Source: Desulfovibrio sp.
GTDB taxonomy: Bacteria > Desulfobacterota > Desulfovibrionia > Desulfovibrionales > Desulfovibrionaceae
Length of the DNA stretch: 37,947 nucleotides
Direction: 5' to 3'
NCBI GenBank assembly: GCA_024692205.1
Contig: JAILMX010000033.1
Span: 1-37,947, forward strand
The notes below the pieces were generated by a model that saw nothing but the letters and a program-made list of their open reading frames with translations, was not told the origin of the DNA and made no database searches. A program made the position numbers and the translations under genes. This document shows, in pieces, positions 16,537 to 24,854 of this stretch (its first letter is position 1; each line of letters opens with the position of its first letter).

Positions 16537-18483
16537 ATGGCAATCCGTGTGGACGATCAGATTGTGGAAGCTGCCGCCGGCAGCAGTGTTGCCGAGGTGC
16601 TGCAAAAAGCGCTGAGCGGCAAGAAATTCAAGTCCGTGGTGGCATGCGCCGCCCTCTGCGGCGATGAGCGCCGCGTGATCGACCTTTCCGCAGCCGTGCC
16701 GGACGATGCGGCCGGGCTTGAGCCCGTGTACGCGGACAGCCCCGAAGGCCTGCAGATCATACGCCACTCGACAGCCCATGTGATGGCCTGCGCGGTGAAG
16801 CGCCTCTTCCCCGCGGCGAAGGTGACCATCGGCCCCTCCATAGACAACGGCTTCTACTACGACTTCGACGTGAAGCACCCGTTCTCGAGCGACGACTTCG
16901 CCGCCATCGAAGCCGAGATGAAGAAGATCGTTGAAAACCGCGTGCCTTTCATCAGAGAGGATGTGAAGAAGAATACGGCCCTCGCACGTTTCAGGGAGAT
17001 GGGCGAGCCCTATAAGGTCGAGCTCATCGAGAACCTGCCCGGCGATACGGTCTCTCTGTACACCTGCGGCGAATTCACCGACCTGTGCCGCGGGCCCCAC
17101 GTGCCGCACACGGGTTTTTCCGGGGCGTCGAAGCTGCTCTCCGTGGCCGGTGCATACTGGCACGGCGACGAGCACAACCCGATGCTCTCGCGCATCTACG
17201 GCACCGCCTTCGCGGATGACAAGGCCCTTTCCGCGTACCTGAAGCAACTTGAGGAGGCCAAGCGTCGCGACCATCGTAAGCTCGGTCGCGAGCTCTCGCT
17301 CTTTATGTTCCAGGAAGAGGTCGCTCCCGGCATGGTTTTCTGGCTTCCGCGCGGCATGATGGTGCGCACCATTTTGGAGGACTTCTGGCGCCGGGAGCAC
17401 CTTAAGCGAGGCTATGACATTGTGCAGGGTCCGCAGCTTTTGCGCGCCGAGACGTGGCAGCGCTCAGGCCATTACGACCATTACCGTCAGAACATGTATT
17501 TCACGCAGATTGACGAGGACCAGTACGGCATCAAGCCCATGAACTGCGTCGGCCATATGCTTATCTTCAACAATGCCCTGCACAGCTACCGTGATTTGCC
17601 TCAGCGCTATTTCGAACTGGGCGTCGTGCACCGCCACGAGAAAAGCGGTGTCCTGCACGGCCTTTTGCGGGTGCGTCAGTTCACACAGGACGACGCGCAC
17701 ATCCTCTGCGCGCCAGAACAGCTTGAAGACGAGATCGTGGGCGTCATACGTCTCATCCATGACCTGATGCAGCTCTTCGGTTTCAAGTATAAGGTGCTCA
17801 TTTCGACACGTCCCGAAGACAGCATAGGTACGGACGAGGCGTGGGAGCTTGCGACGAACGCCCTCATTTCCGCCGTCAAGGCAGTCGATTTGCCGTACAC
17901 CATCAACGAGGGCGACGGCGCTTTCTACGGTCCCAAGATCGACGTCGTGCTGCTTGACTGCATCGGCCGTGAATGGCAGTGCTCCACCATTCAGGTAGAC
18001 TTCACCTTGCCGGAGCGTTTCGACCTGACCTATGTGGGGCAGGACGGAGAGCGCCACAGGCCCGTCATGGTGCACCGCGCCATCATGGGCTCGCTTGAGC
18101 GTTTCATCGGCGTTGTCATCGAGCAGTACGCTGGTGCTCTCCCAACGTGGCTCGCGCCCGAGCAGGCGCGCATCTTGACCGTGACCGAAGCGGGGAACGA
18201 TGCGGCGCTCGCCATGCGCGACGAGTTGCGCGCCCTCGGCATCCGCGTCGAGGTGGACACACGAAACGAGAAGCTCGGTTTCAAGGTGCGCGAGGCCCAG
18301 GTGGCCAAGATTCCTTTCATGTTGGTTGTGGGTGAGAAGGAAGTGCAGGCGCACGCCATGAACGTTCGTCTGCGCAATGGTGATAACGCGGGGCTCAAAT
18401 CCGTGGGCGAGGTCGCGTCGCTTATACGCGCCGATGCGGAGGAGCCCTTCAAGCAAGGAGGGATGCGCTATAGCTTCTCCTAA
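16537..18483 (+). CDS. thrS: Threonyl-tRNA synthetase
   Basis: Charges tRNA-Thr with threonine in the cytoplasm. The 648-residue protein has the TGS domain (MAIRVDDQIVEAAAGSS), the editing domain with HSTAHVMACAVK and YTCGEFTDLCRGPHV, then the class II core with MNCVGHM, HRHEKSGVLHGLLRVR (motif 2) and VMVHRAIMGSLERFIG (motif 3). The zinc ligands are the Cys and His of these blocks. The anticodon-binding domain ends the protein. The track start at 16447 is a GTG inside the leader; ATG 16537 has TAAGGAG seven bases upstream and begins at the normal family N-terminus. It overlaps infC by 14 bases if infC starts at 18470. The order thrS-infC-rpmI-rplT-pheST is widely conserved. Confidence 0.98.
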   Translation: MAIRVDDQIVEAAAGSSVAEVLQKALSGKKFKSVVACAALCGDERRVIDLSAAVPDDAAGLEPVYADSPEGLQIIRHSTAHVMACAVKRLFPAAKVTIGPSIDNGFYYDFDVKHPFSSDDFAAIEAEMKKIVENRVPFIREDVKKNTALARFREMGEPYKVELIENLPGDTVSLYTCGEFTDLCRGPHVPHTGFSGASKLLSVAGAYWHGDEHNPMLSRIYGTAFADDKALSAYLKQLEEAKRRDHRKLGRELSLFMFQEEVAPGMVFWLPRGMMVRTILEDFWRREHLKRGYDIVQGPQLLRAETWQRSGHYDHYRQNMYFTQIDEDQYGIKPMNCVGHMLIFNNALHSYRDLPQRYFELGVVHRHEKSGVLHGLLRVRQFTQDDAHILCAPEQLEDEIVGVIRLIHDLMQLFGFKYKVLISTRPEDSIGTDEAWELATNALISAVKAVDLPYTINEGDGAFYGPKIDVVLLDCIGREWQCSTIQVDFTLPERFDLTYVGQDGERHRPVMVHRAIMGSLERFIGVVIEQYAGALPTWLAPEQARILTVTEAGNDAALAMRDELRALGIRVEVDTRNEKLGFKVREAQVAKIPFMLVVGEKEVQAHAMNVRLRNGDNAGLKSVGEVASLIRADAEEPFKQGGMRYSFS

Positions 18484-19015
18484 TGTAAAGCCGCGGCATG
18501 ACATGTCGCAGGATTCGATCCGGCGCAACGAGATGATCCGGGCACGTGAGGTGCGTGTCATTGGCGCCGATGGCGAACAGCTGGGTATCCTGAACCGCAA
18601 CGAGGCCATCGAACGCGCCAAGGAAGCGGGGATGGATCTTGTCGAAGTGGCCGCCACTTCCGATCCGCCGGTCTGCCGCATAATGGACTTCGGCAAGTTC
18701 CGCTACGAGCAGCAGAAGAAGAAGCAGGAGGCCAAGAAGCGTCAGGCAGTGGTACAGATCAAGGAGATCAAGGTCCGTCCGAAGACGGATGACCACGACT
18801 ACGAGACGAAGCTGCGTCACATACGCCGTTTTCTGGAAGACGGCGACCGCTGCAAGATCACGGTCTTTTTCCGCGGGCGCGAGATAGTCCACAAGGACCG
18901 CGGACAGGACATCCTGAGCCGCGTCGTCCAGGATCTCGCCGATATCGCCAAGGTGGAACAGGAAGCGAAGGCGGAAGGCCGCACCCTGCAGATGCTGCTT
19001 GTGCCCAAGAAATAA
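18470..19015 (+). CDS. infC: Translation initiation factor IF-3, probable AUA start
   Basis: IF-3 binds the 30S subunit, keeps it free of 50S and checks the start codon. The protein has the N-domain NEMIRAREVRVIGADGEQLG, the PPVCRIMDFGKFRYEQQKK linker and the C-domain (VRPKTDDHDYETKLRHIRRF). The track's 18377 start lies inside thrS. The first ATG in a sensible place, 18503, has no Shine-Dalgarno sequence. In contrast, AAGGAGG at 18455-18461 sits 8 bases before an in-frame ATA at 18470, which gives 181 residues, close to the 180 of E. coli IF-3. E. coli infC starts at AUU and is autoregulated through it, so AUA here is likely but inferred. If wrong, the protein starts at 18503 with 170 residues. 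Confidence 0.9.
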   Translation: MASPNVKPRHDMSQDSIRRNEMIRAREVRVIGADGEQLGILNRNEAIERAKEAGMDLVEVAATSDPPVCRIMDFGKFRYEQQKKKQEAKKRQAVVQIKEIKVRPKTDDHDYETKLRHIRRFLEDGDRCKITVFFRGREIVHKDRGQDILSRVVQDLADIAKVEQEAKAEGRTLQMLLVPKK

Positions 19016-19061
19016 CTTCTTGCGGTAAACGGCTTTTTAAGGCATTATCTTTTTTTCAAAG

Positions 19062-19087
19062 CCCATTTGATGGGAAGAGCTTTTTTT
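19062..19087 (+). promoter_or_regulatory. Candidate attenuator between infC and rpmI
   Basis: CCCAT-ttg-ATGGG is followed closely by CTTTTTTT, and the flanking AAAG can pair with CTTT across a small bulge. This resembles a weak intrinsic terminator in the 95-base infC-rpmI gap. It could set the ratio of IF-3 to ribosomal protein message. Confidence 0.4.
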
Positions 19088-19110
19088 GTCTGTTTTGAGA
19101 GGAGTCAGTC

Positions 19111-19308
19111 ATGCCCAAGATAAAAACCCGCCGTTCCGCCGCAAAGCGTTTTGAGCAGACCGGCAGCGGAAAGTATCGTCGTCGTCGTCAAAACATGCGG
19201 CACATCCTGACCAAGAAGGCCCCCGGACGCAAGATGCGTCTGGGCCAGTCCACCTTGGTCGACAACGCCAATCTGAAGGCCGTGCGTCGTCTTCTGCCAA
19301 ACGGTTAG
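19111..19308 (+). CDS. rpmI: Ribosomal protein bL35
   Basis: A 65-residue basic protein of the 50S subunit. The opening MPKIKTRRSAAKRF, the RRRRQNMRHILTKK core and the RRLLPNG end are all standard for bL35. GAGAGGAG precedes the ATG. It lies between infC and rplT in the conserved order. The 135 bases that follow are a structured leader for rplT. Confidence 0.98.
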   Translation: MPKIKTRRSAAKRFEQTGSGKYRRRRQNMRHILTKKAPGRKMRLGQSTLVDNANLKAVRRLLPNG

Positions 19309-19410
19309 TACTTCGATCAGAAAGCGGCGAGATGCGCCGGCGGCGGTACGGAGCCGTTCGTAATCCGTGCGGAACAGTAAGCATCATTCAGCTCATCGTC
19401 AGGCACACTT

Positions 19411-19436
19411 TCCTCCGCCTGCCGGTGAAAGGAGGG
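19411..19436 (+). promoter_or_regulatory. Hairpin that can hide the rplT Shine-Dalgarno
   Basis: CCTCC at 19412-19416 is the exact complement of GGAGG at 19431-19435, the ribosome-binding site of rplT, with a flanking T-G pair and a 14-base loop. It ends the 135-base rpmI-rplT gap. Such a fold would block translation until opened, as expected of L20-type autoregulation, but the L20 site itself is not identified. Confidence 0.45.
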
Positions 19437-19443
19437 TACACCC

Positions 19444-19800
19444 ATGCGTGTGAAGAGAGGATTTGCCACCCATCGCCGTCACAAGAAATATCTGAACGCA
19501 GCCAAGGGCTTCCGCGGCGGCCGCAGCCGCCTGTACCGCACCGCCCGTGAAGCCGTCGAGCGCGCACTGCAGAATTCCTTCGTGGGCCGCAAGGCCCGCA
19601 AACGTGATTTTCGCTCTCTCTGGATCCTGCGCATCAACGCCGCCGCGCGGATCAACGGGCTTTCCTACAGCCGTTTCATGCACGGCCTGAAACTCGCCGA
19701 TATCGCTCTTGACCGCAAGGTCCTTGCCGACCTTGCCGTCTTCCAGAAAGACGATTTCGCAAAAGTGGTCGAGCAGGCTAAGGCTGCCCTCAACAAGTAG
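19444..19800 (+). CDS. rplT: Ribosomal protein bL20
   Basis: A 118-residue 50S assembly protein that binds 23S rRNA early. The sequence shows [20 protein letters not shown], the [21 protein letters not shown] stretch and [20 protein letters not shown], all typical of bL20. GGAGG lies 8 bases before the ATG and can be masked by an upstream CCTCC. In Escherichia coli and Bacillus, L20 represses its own operon by binding the leader; the leader hairpin here suggests similar control. Confidence 0.98.
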   Translation: MRVKRGFATHRRHKKYLNAAKGFRGGRSRLYRTAREAVERALQNSFVGRKARKRDFRSLWILRINAAARINGLSYSRFMHGLKLADIALDRKVLADLAVFQKDDFAKVVEQAKAALNK

Positions 19801-19814
19801 CTTCCGGTCTTCAT

Positions 19815-19840
19815 GGCGGGCAGGGACCACCCTGCCCGCC
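19815..19840 (+). other. Perfect 11-bp stem-loop between rplT and pheS
   Basis: GGCGGGCAGGG and CCCTGCCCGCC pair perfectly around the loop ACCA. No T-run follows, so it is not a standard terminator. It could protect the 3' end of the ribosomal protein message, pause polymerase or be a processing site. Confidence 0.55.
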
Positions 19841-19883
19841 CGTCATACTGCCTTGAACGCCGCGATGCGGCACGGGGATCTTG

Positions 19884-20924
19884 ATGGATCTTATCAATGC
19901 TCTGGAAGGCCTGGCTAGCGAGCTCCGCAAGGAGCTGGACCAGGCCTCTCTTTTTTCTCAGGAAAAGCTTGAGGAACTTCGCGTCGATTTTCTCGGCCGC
20001 AAAGGCAGGCTCGCGCAGATCATGAGCAAGCTTTCCTCCCTGTCGCCAGAGGAACGTCCCGCTGTGGGCCAGAAAGCGAACACCGTCAAACAGGAATGCA
20101 GCCGCCTTTTCGACGCCTGCAAGCAGGCGATCGAGGCCAGGCGTGAAGCGGCCGCCGTCGCAGGCTTCGATCCGTCCCTGCCGGGCCGCACTCCCTGGCA
20201 GGGCTCGCTCCATCCCGACACGCTTGTCATGGAGGAGGTGTGCGGCATTTTCCGCGGGCTCGGCTTCGACATAGCGCAGGGACCGGAGGTCGAGATCGAC
20301 CATTACAATTTCGAAGCGCTGAACATGCCGCCGGAGCACCCGGCGCGCGATATGCAGGACACTCTCTACGTCACCGATACCGTGCTCATGCGTACGCATA
20401 CCTCTCCGGTTCAGGTGCGGACCATGCTCGCGCGCAGACCTCCCGTCGCAGTCGTCGTGCCTGGCAAGGTGTATCGTCGCGATTCCGATCTGACGCACAC
20501 CCCCATGTTCCATCAGATCGAGGGGCTCATGGTCGACCGCGGCATCAGCATGGCGCATCTGTGCGGCATGCTTACCGCCTTCGTGCGCGCCGTCTTCGGG
20601 CCCGCGACCGAGGTACGCTTCAGGCAGAGTTTCTTCCCCTTCACGGAACCCTCGGCCGAGGTCGACATCTCCTGTTTCCTTTGCGGAGGCAAGGGGCATG
20701 GGCACGGCGAACCGTGCCGCGTCTGCAAGGGCACGGGCTGGGTCGAAATACTCGGCTGCGGGATGGTCGATCCGGCAGTCTTCGCCGCCGTGGACTATCC
20801 TTCCGACGTGACGGGCTTCGCCTTCGGCATGGGCGTTGAACGCATCGCGATGCTCAAGTACGGCATAGGGGATCTGCGCATGTTCTTTGAGAATGACGTC
20901 CGTTTCCTTTCGCAGTTCGCCTGA
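19884..20924 (+). CDS. pheS: Phenylalanyl-tRNA synthetase alpha subunit
   Basis: Catalytic subunit of the alpha2beta2 enzyme that charges tRNA-Phe. The N-terminal coiled coil ([16 protein letters not shown]) binds tRNA. The class II core has [29 protein letters not shown] split over two blocks, [29 protein letters not shown] (motif 2) and [15 protein letters not shown] (motif 3). An insert [19 protein letters not shown] forms a CxxC-CxxC pair, as in a subset of bacterial PheS proteins, and likely binds zinc. The track begins at TTG 19881; ATG 19884 is the better start, after GGGGA, giving 346 residues. Its stop overlaps the next gene as TGATG. Confidence 0.97.
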   Translation: MDLINALEGLASELRKELDQASLFSQEKLEELRVDFLGRKGRLAQIMSKLSSLSPEERPAVGQKANTVKQECSRLFDACKQAIEARREAAAVAGFDPSLPGRTPWQGSLHPDTLVMEEVCGIFRGLGFDIAQGPEVEIDHYNFEALNMPPEHPARDMQDTLYVTDTVLMRTHTSPVQVRTMLARRPPVAVVVPGKVYRRDSDLTHTPMFHQIEGLMVDRGISMAHLCGMLTAFVRAVFGPATEVRFRQSFFPFTEPSAEVDISCFLCGGKGHGHGEPCRVCKGTGWVEILGCGMVDPAVFAAVDYPSDVTGFAFGMGVERIAMLKYGIGDLRMFFENDVRFLSQFA

Positions 20925-21328
20925 TGCCTAAGGCCGGCTTGTATACGGGGCGGGGGCCTCTTGGGTCATGGGGCAAGGCGGGGCTGTTCTGCGCTTTCGC
21001 CCTGACCGCGGCACTTGCCTTGCCGCCGGATGTCATCGCCCGTCGCTCTTCCGGTCCTCCGTCATCAGGCCTCTCCCCGTCGGATTCAACGCGGGAGCTT
21101 GACGGGGTGATCCCCGGCGGGAGACCCATGTCGCGCACTGCTGAAGGGGGCATGGGTTTCACCGATGCCTACGGCAACACGATACGCGACAGGCCCCCGG
21201 AGGAGCCCGCGCCCCGCAGACGGCTTCCGGCAGGGGCCTATGGCCGTTACGGAAAAGACAAAAACTACGACAGGCCATTGCCGGAACCCGCCGCCGACCC
21301 TGCTCGCCCGGCCTGGTCATTTCAGTAA
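20924..21328 (+). CDS. Exported protein of unknown function between pheS and pheT
   Basis: A 134-residue protein whose ATG shares its A with the pheS stop (TGATG), so it is probably translated by coupling to pheS. The N-terminus has a basic stretch and a hydrophobic core (AGLFCAFALTAALALPPDVIA), a likely signal peptide of about 39 residues. The rest is Pro/Gly/Arg-rich, with GGMGFTDAYGNTIRD and RRRLPAGAYGRYGKDKNYDRPLP quoted only in part. It looks disordered and has no Cys. I recognise no family. pheS and pheT are normally adjacent, so an exported gene here is unusual. It is followed by 27 bases and pheT. Confidence 0.7.
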   Translation: MPKAGLYTGRGPLGSWGKAGLFCAFALTAALALPPDVIARRSSGPPSSGLSPSDSTRELDGVIPGGRPMSRTAEGGMGFTDAYGNTIRDRPPEEPAPRRRLPAGAYGRYGKDKNYDRPLPEPAADPARPAWSFQ

Positions 21329-21355
21329 CGCACGGCAAAATAACAGGATTTTCTT

Positions 21356-23749
21356 ATGCTTCTTTCTCTTTCATGGCTGCGTGAGTTCACCCCCTACGAA
21401 GGAACCGCCGAAGCCCTCGGCGACGAGCTGACAAAACTGGGGCTTGAGCTTGAGGAACTGAAAAATCCCTTTGCGGGATTGGAAGGCATCCTGACCGCCC
21501 AGGTCGTGGAGTGCGAAATGCATCCCGACTCCGACCATCTGCACTGCTGCCGCGTGGACGCGGGGCGGGGTGAGCTGCTCGACATTGTCTGCGGCGCGCC
21601 GAACGTGGCTGCTGGGCAGAAGGTGGCCGTGGCCCCTGTGGGCTCATGTCTGCCCGACGGCACGCTCATGAAGAAGGCGAAGCTGCGCGGAAAGCCATCG
21701 TTCGGCATGATCTGCTCAGAACGGGAGCTCGGGCTTTCCGAAGACCATTCCGGCATCATGGTGCTGCCAGAGGACACGCCCGTGGGCAAGCGCCTCGTCG
21801 ACGTCCTGAAGCTCGACACCGAGATCCTCGACCTTTCCATAACCCCGAACCGGGCGGATTGCCTCTCGGTGCTCGGCATAGCCCGGGAGACGGCCATGGC
21901 CTTTGGTCTGCCGCTCACCATCCCCGACCTGCCCCTCGCCGAGGACGAGGATCTGCCGCCTGTCGAGGTGCCGGTTGACATAACTGATCCGGAGCTGTGC
22001 TGGCTGTATGCGGGGCGTGTGGTCAGCGACATCTGCGTCAAGCCTTCGCCCATGCGCATCCGACACCGTCTGCATGCCGTGGGCGTGCGCGCCATATCGA
22101 ACATCGTCGATGTGACGAACTACATTCTTTTTGAATGCGGGCAACCCCTGCATTCCTTTGATCTCGACAAGCTCTCGGGCGGCCGCATCGTGGTCAGACC
22201 AGCCACCGACAGGGAGAAAATTGTCACACTGGACGGGCAGGAGCGCATTCTGAACCCGCGCGACCTGTGCATCTGCGACACCGAAAAGCCTGTGGCTCTT
22301 GCCGGCGTCATGGGCGGCCAGAACAGCGAGATTTCGGGCGAGACCCGCAACGTCTTTATCGAGAGCGCGGTTTTCCGCCCCGGCACCATACGCAAGACCT
22401 CGCGCCGGCTGGGCCTTTCCTCCGAGGCGTCCTTCCGTTTTGAGCGCGGCATTGATCAGGCGCGCAGCCGCTGGTCACTCGACCGGGCATGCGCAATGAT
22501 GGCAAACCTCGGCGGGGGGCGCGTGCGACGGGGCATGATAGCTGTGGAGCCCAAACCCTTCGTCGCCGTGAAGATGGATTTTCATCCCGAAAAGGCAGCT
22601 GCTCTGCTTGGCATCCATCTCGATGCCGCCTTCGATGAGAAGGTGCTTTCGGCGATGGGCTGCGCGATCGAGAAGGGCAAGGATGTCTGGACTGTCGATC
22701 AGCCCTCGTGGCGTCCAGACCTCACTCGCGAGGCTGATCTGATCGAAGAGGTGGGTCGCGTCTATGGGCTGGACAACATACCGCCGGTGCTGCCGCCTGT
22801 GCGGCATGCGCTCGACCATGCCGCCGAGCCGGAATCGGCGTTCTCGTTCTGGCTCAGGTTGCGCCGCTGGGGCGCGGGCGTCGGCCTGAACGAGGCCATC
22901 AACTACAGTTTCGTCGGCCATAAGGATCTCGACCTGCTCGGACTGCCTGCCGAAGGCCGCATCTCCATCATGAATCCGCTCTCGGCGGAGCAGGACGCAT
23001 TGCGCACGGCTCTCGCCCCAGGCCTTTTGTGCGCCCTGCGCAACAACCTGGCGCAGGGCGCCCAGACCGTGAAGCTCTTCGAACTGGCGAACATCTTCGT
23101 CGCGGATGCCTCAAGCGAGACGACGGCGAGAGAGACCGGCATACTCGGCATCCTGCTGTACGGCAGCCGCAACGAGGCAGCATGGCCCCAGGTGCCGGGC
23201 GATATGGAATACGCTGATCTCAAGGGGCTCGTCGAGCACCTCATGCGTTTCCTGCATCTGCCCGCCCTCCGCTGCGAACGCTGCGAGACCGTGCCGTATC
23301 TTCTGCCCGGTGTCGAAGTTTTCTGCGGCGGGCGCACAATCGGCACGATGGGTCGCGTGAAGCCGCAGATGGCGGTGGAATACCTGGCCCGACGCGACGT
23401 GTGGCTCGCCGAGCTCGATCTGGGCGTTCTGCGCGAACTGCACGATGCGGCGCACCTCAACTTCGCTCCGCTCGCCGCTTTCCCGCCGGTCAGGCGCGAT
23501 ATCACCATCATGGCCGGCCGCGACGTGAGCGTCGCGAACATGCTCGACAGCATCGCCGCGATGAAGCTGCCCCTGCTTGAAAGCACGGTCCTCGTGGATC
23601 TCTTCGAGCCCGATGACAGCGAGGAGCGCAACCTGACCTTCCGCCTGACCTTCCGCCATGCCGCCCGAACCCTCAAGGACGCAGAGGTGGATAAGGAAAG
23701 AGAGAAGATCGCGAAGACCCTTGTCCAGAAACTGGGCGTGCGCGTATAG
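21356..23749 (+). CDS. pheT: Phenylalanyl-tRNA synthetase beta subunit
   Basis: Structural and editing subunit of the tRNA-Phe ligase; 797 residues, the usual length. The order is an N-terminal MLLSLSWLREFTPYEG segment, an EMAP-like tRNA-binding domain (HPDSDHLHCCRVDAG), the B3/B4 editing domain (NIVDVTNYILFECGQPLHSF and GVMGGQNSEIS), the B5 domain, a catalytic-like core, and a ferredoxin-like anticodon-binding domain at the C-terminus (FPPVRRDITIMAGRDVSV to LTFRLTFRHAARTLKD). CAGGA precedes the ATG. It is separated from pheS by an exported protein gene and is followed 12 bases later by a MerR-type regulator. Confidence 0.97.
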   Translation: MLLSLSWLREFTPYEGTAEALGDELTKLGLELEELKNPFAGLEGILTAQVVECEMHPDSDHLHCCRVDAGRGELLDIVCGAPNVAAGQKVAVAPVGSCLPDGTLMKKAKLRGKPSFGMICSERELGLSEDHSGIMVLPEDTPVGKRLVDVLKLDTEILDLSITPNRADCLSVLGIARETAMAFGLPLTIPDLPLAEDEDLPPVEVPVDITDPELCWLYAGRVVSDICVKPSPMRIRHRLHAVGVRAISNIVDVTNYILFECGQPLHSFDLDKLSGGRIVVRPATDREKIVTLDGQERILNPRDLCICDTEKPVALAGVMGGQNSEISGETRNVFIESAVFRPGTIRKTSRRLGLSSEASFRFERGIDQARSRWSLDRACAMMANLGGGRVRRGMIAVEPKPFVAVKMDFHPEKAAALLGIHLDAAFDEKVLSAMGCAIEKGKDVWTVDQPSWRPDLTREADLIEEVGRVYGLDNIPPVLPPVRHALDHAAEPESAFSFWLRLRRWGAGVGLNEAINYSFVGHKDLDLLGLPAEGRISIMNPLSAEQDALRTALAPGLLCALRNNLAQGAQTVKLFELANIFVADASSETTARETGILGILLYGSRNEAAWPQVPGDMEYADLKGLVEHLMRFLHLPALRCERCETVPYLLPGVEVFCGGRTIGTMGRVKPQMAVEYLARRDVWLAELDLGVLRELHDAAHLNFAPLAAFPPVRRDITIMAGRDVSVANMLDSIAAMKLPLLESTVLVDLFEPDDSEERNLTFRLTFRHAARTLKDAEVDKEREKIAKTLVQKLGVRV

Positions 23750-23761
23750 GGAAGGGCAGTC

Positions 23762-24100
23762 ATGGCCGACAAGACTTACCGCATCGGCGAAGCCGCAGAG
23801 ATCATCGGCCTTAAGTCCTATGTGCTTCGCTTTTGGGAGACAGAGTTCCCCCAGCTTGCTCCCCTGCGTACCGAAAGCGGACACCGCCTCTATACCGAAG
23901 AGCACCTGAATCTCTTGCGACGCATAAAGCAGCTTTTGCATGAGCAGGGCATGACCATAGAAGGTGCCCGGCGCGTCCTTTCCGGAAGCGCCGTTGTCGA
24001 CGAGGATGCACCTGAAAAGCTCAGTGCCGTGCCCGACCGTGATTTCCTGCGCATGCTCAAGCAGGAACTGACGGCCTTGAAGCGGGTTCTTTCCCGCTAG
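23762..24100 (+). CDS. MerR-family transcriptional regulator
   Basis: A 112-residue regulator with an N-terminal winged helix-turn-helix: YRIGEAAEIIGLKSYVLRFW, then RTESGHRLYTEEHLNLLRRI, a clear MerR signature. A short helical C-terminus (FLRMLKQELTALKRVL) probably dimerises. There are no Cys for metal sensing, so it is the small metal-free type often found after pheT in deltaproteobacteria. The ligand and targets are unknown. AAGGG precedes the ATG. In many relatives ihfA lies between pheT and merR; here it does not. Confidence 0.9.
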   Translation: MADKTYRIGEAAEIIGLKSYVLRFWETEFPQLAPLRTESGHRLYTEEHLNLLRRIKQLLHEQGMTIEGARRVLSGSAVVDEDAPEKLSAVPDRDFLRMLKQELTALKRVLSR

Positions 24101-24125
24101 GGGCGAACCATATCGGAGAATGGCC

Positions 24126-24842
24126 ATGATACTGTCCCCGTCCTTGCTCAGCGCCGATTTCTCGCGGCTTGCCGAAGAGACCACAAACTTGCGCCGTGCG
24201 GGGCTTTCCTGGCTGCACTTGGACATCATGGACGGGGCGTTCGTGCCCAACATTACCTTCGGCCCGCCCGTCATAAAGAAACTCAGGGGAGTGACAGATC
24301 TCTTCTTCGACGTGCATCTCATGATCGAAGATCCCGCCCGCTACCTAGAGGCATTCAAGGCCGCCGGCTCGGATATGCTCGTGGTGCATGCCGAGGCAGA
24401 CCGCCATCTACAGCGTACGCTCACGCAGATACGCGCCATGGGCCTCAAGGCCGGGATAGCCTTCAATCCGGGGACGGATATTGCGTGCCTGAACTGGCTC
24501 GCAGACGATATCGACATGGTGGTCATCATGAGCGTCAACCCCGGCTTTTCCGGGCAGGGCTTCATCCCAGCCTCCTTCAGGAAAATTCGCGAAGCCCGGG
24601 CGCTCCTCGACTCCTTGGGCGCCGCTGACGTGCCCATCGAGGTGGACGGCGGCGTGTGCCCCGAAAACACGGGCGCGCTTGTCGATGCCGGGGCCGATAT
24701 CCTTGTTTCCGGGTCCTCATTTTTCGGCGGCAGACACTACGACAAGCGCCTTGCGGCTTTCGCCGCTGCGGCCGAGGGGCGTGGCAATCCCCGCAGGGGA
24801 AGCGAATGGCGGCATCTGCCCGCCGCGGATTCGAAACACTAA
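24126..24842 (+). CDS. rpe: Ribulose-phosphate 3-epimerase
   Basis: Interconverts ribulose 5-phosphate and xylulose 5-phosphate in the pentose phosphate pathway. It is a TIM-barrel protein of about 238 residues with LSPSLLSADFSRL, WLHLDIMDGAFVPNITFGP (metal His and Asp), DVHLMIEDPARY, MSVNPGFSGQGFIP and EVDGGVCPENTGALVDAGAD, all canonical. The C-terminal tail beyond about 222 is a charged extension. The track starts at 24120, where GGAGA touches the ATG; ATG 24126 has the same GGAGA at a normal 6-base distance, so I use it. It is followed 12 bases later by tkt, a partner enzyme. Confidence 0.96.
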   Translation: MILSPSLLSADFSRLAEETTNLRRAGLSWLHLDIMDGAFVPNITFGPPVIKKLRGVTDLFFDVHLMIEDPARYLEAFKAAGSDMLVVHAEADRHLQRTLTQIRAMGLKAGIAFNPGTDIACLNWLADDIDMVVIMSVNPGFSGQGFIPASFRKIREARALLDSLGAADVPIEVDGGVCPENTGALVDAGADILVSGSSFFGGRHYDKRLAAFAAAAEGRGNPRRGSEWRHLPAADSKH

Positions 24843-24854
24843 TCAGGAGACGTC

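Noticed and set aside
18377-18469. N-terminal extension of infC to GTG 18377
   Set aside because: It lies wholly inside thrS in another frame and does not look like IF-3.
17464-18696. 410-residue minus-strand ORF
   Set aside because: Shadow of thrS and the start of infC, both certain from motifs.
23111-24322. 403-residue minus-strand ORF
   Set aside because: Runs across pheT, merR and rpe on the opposite strand and lacks domains.
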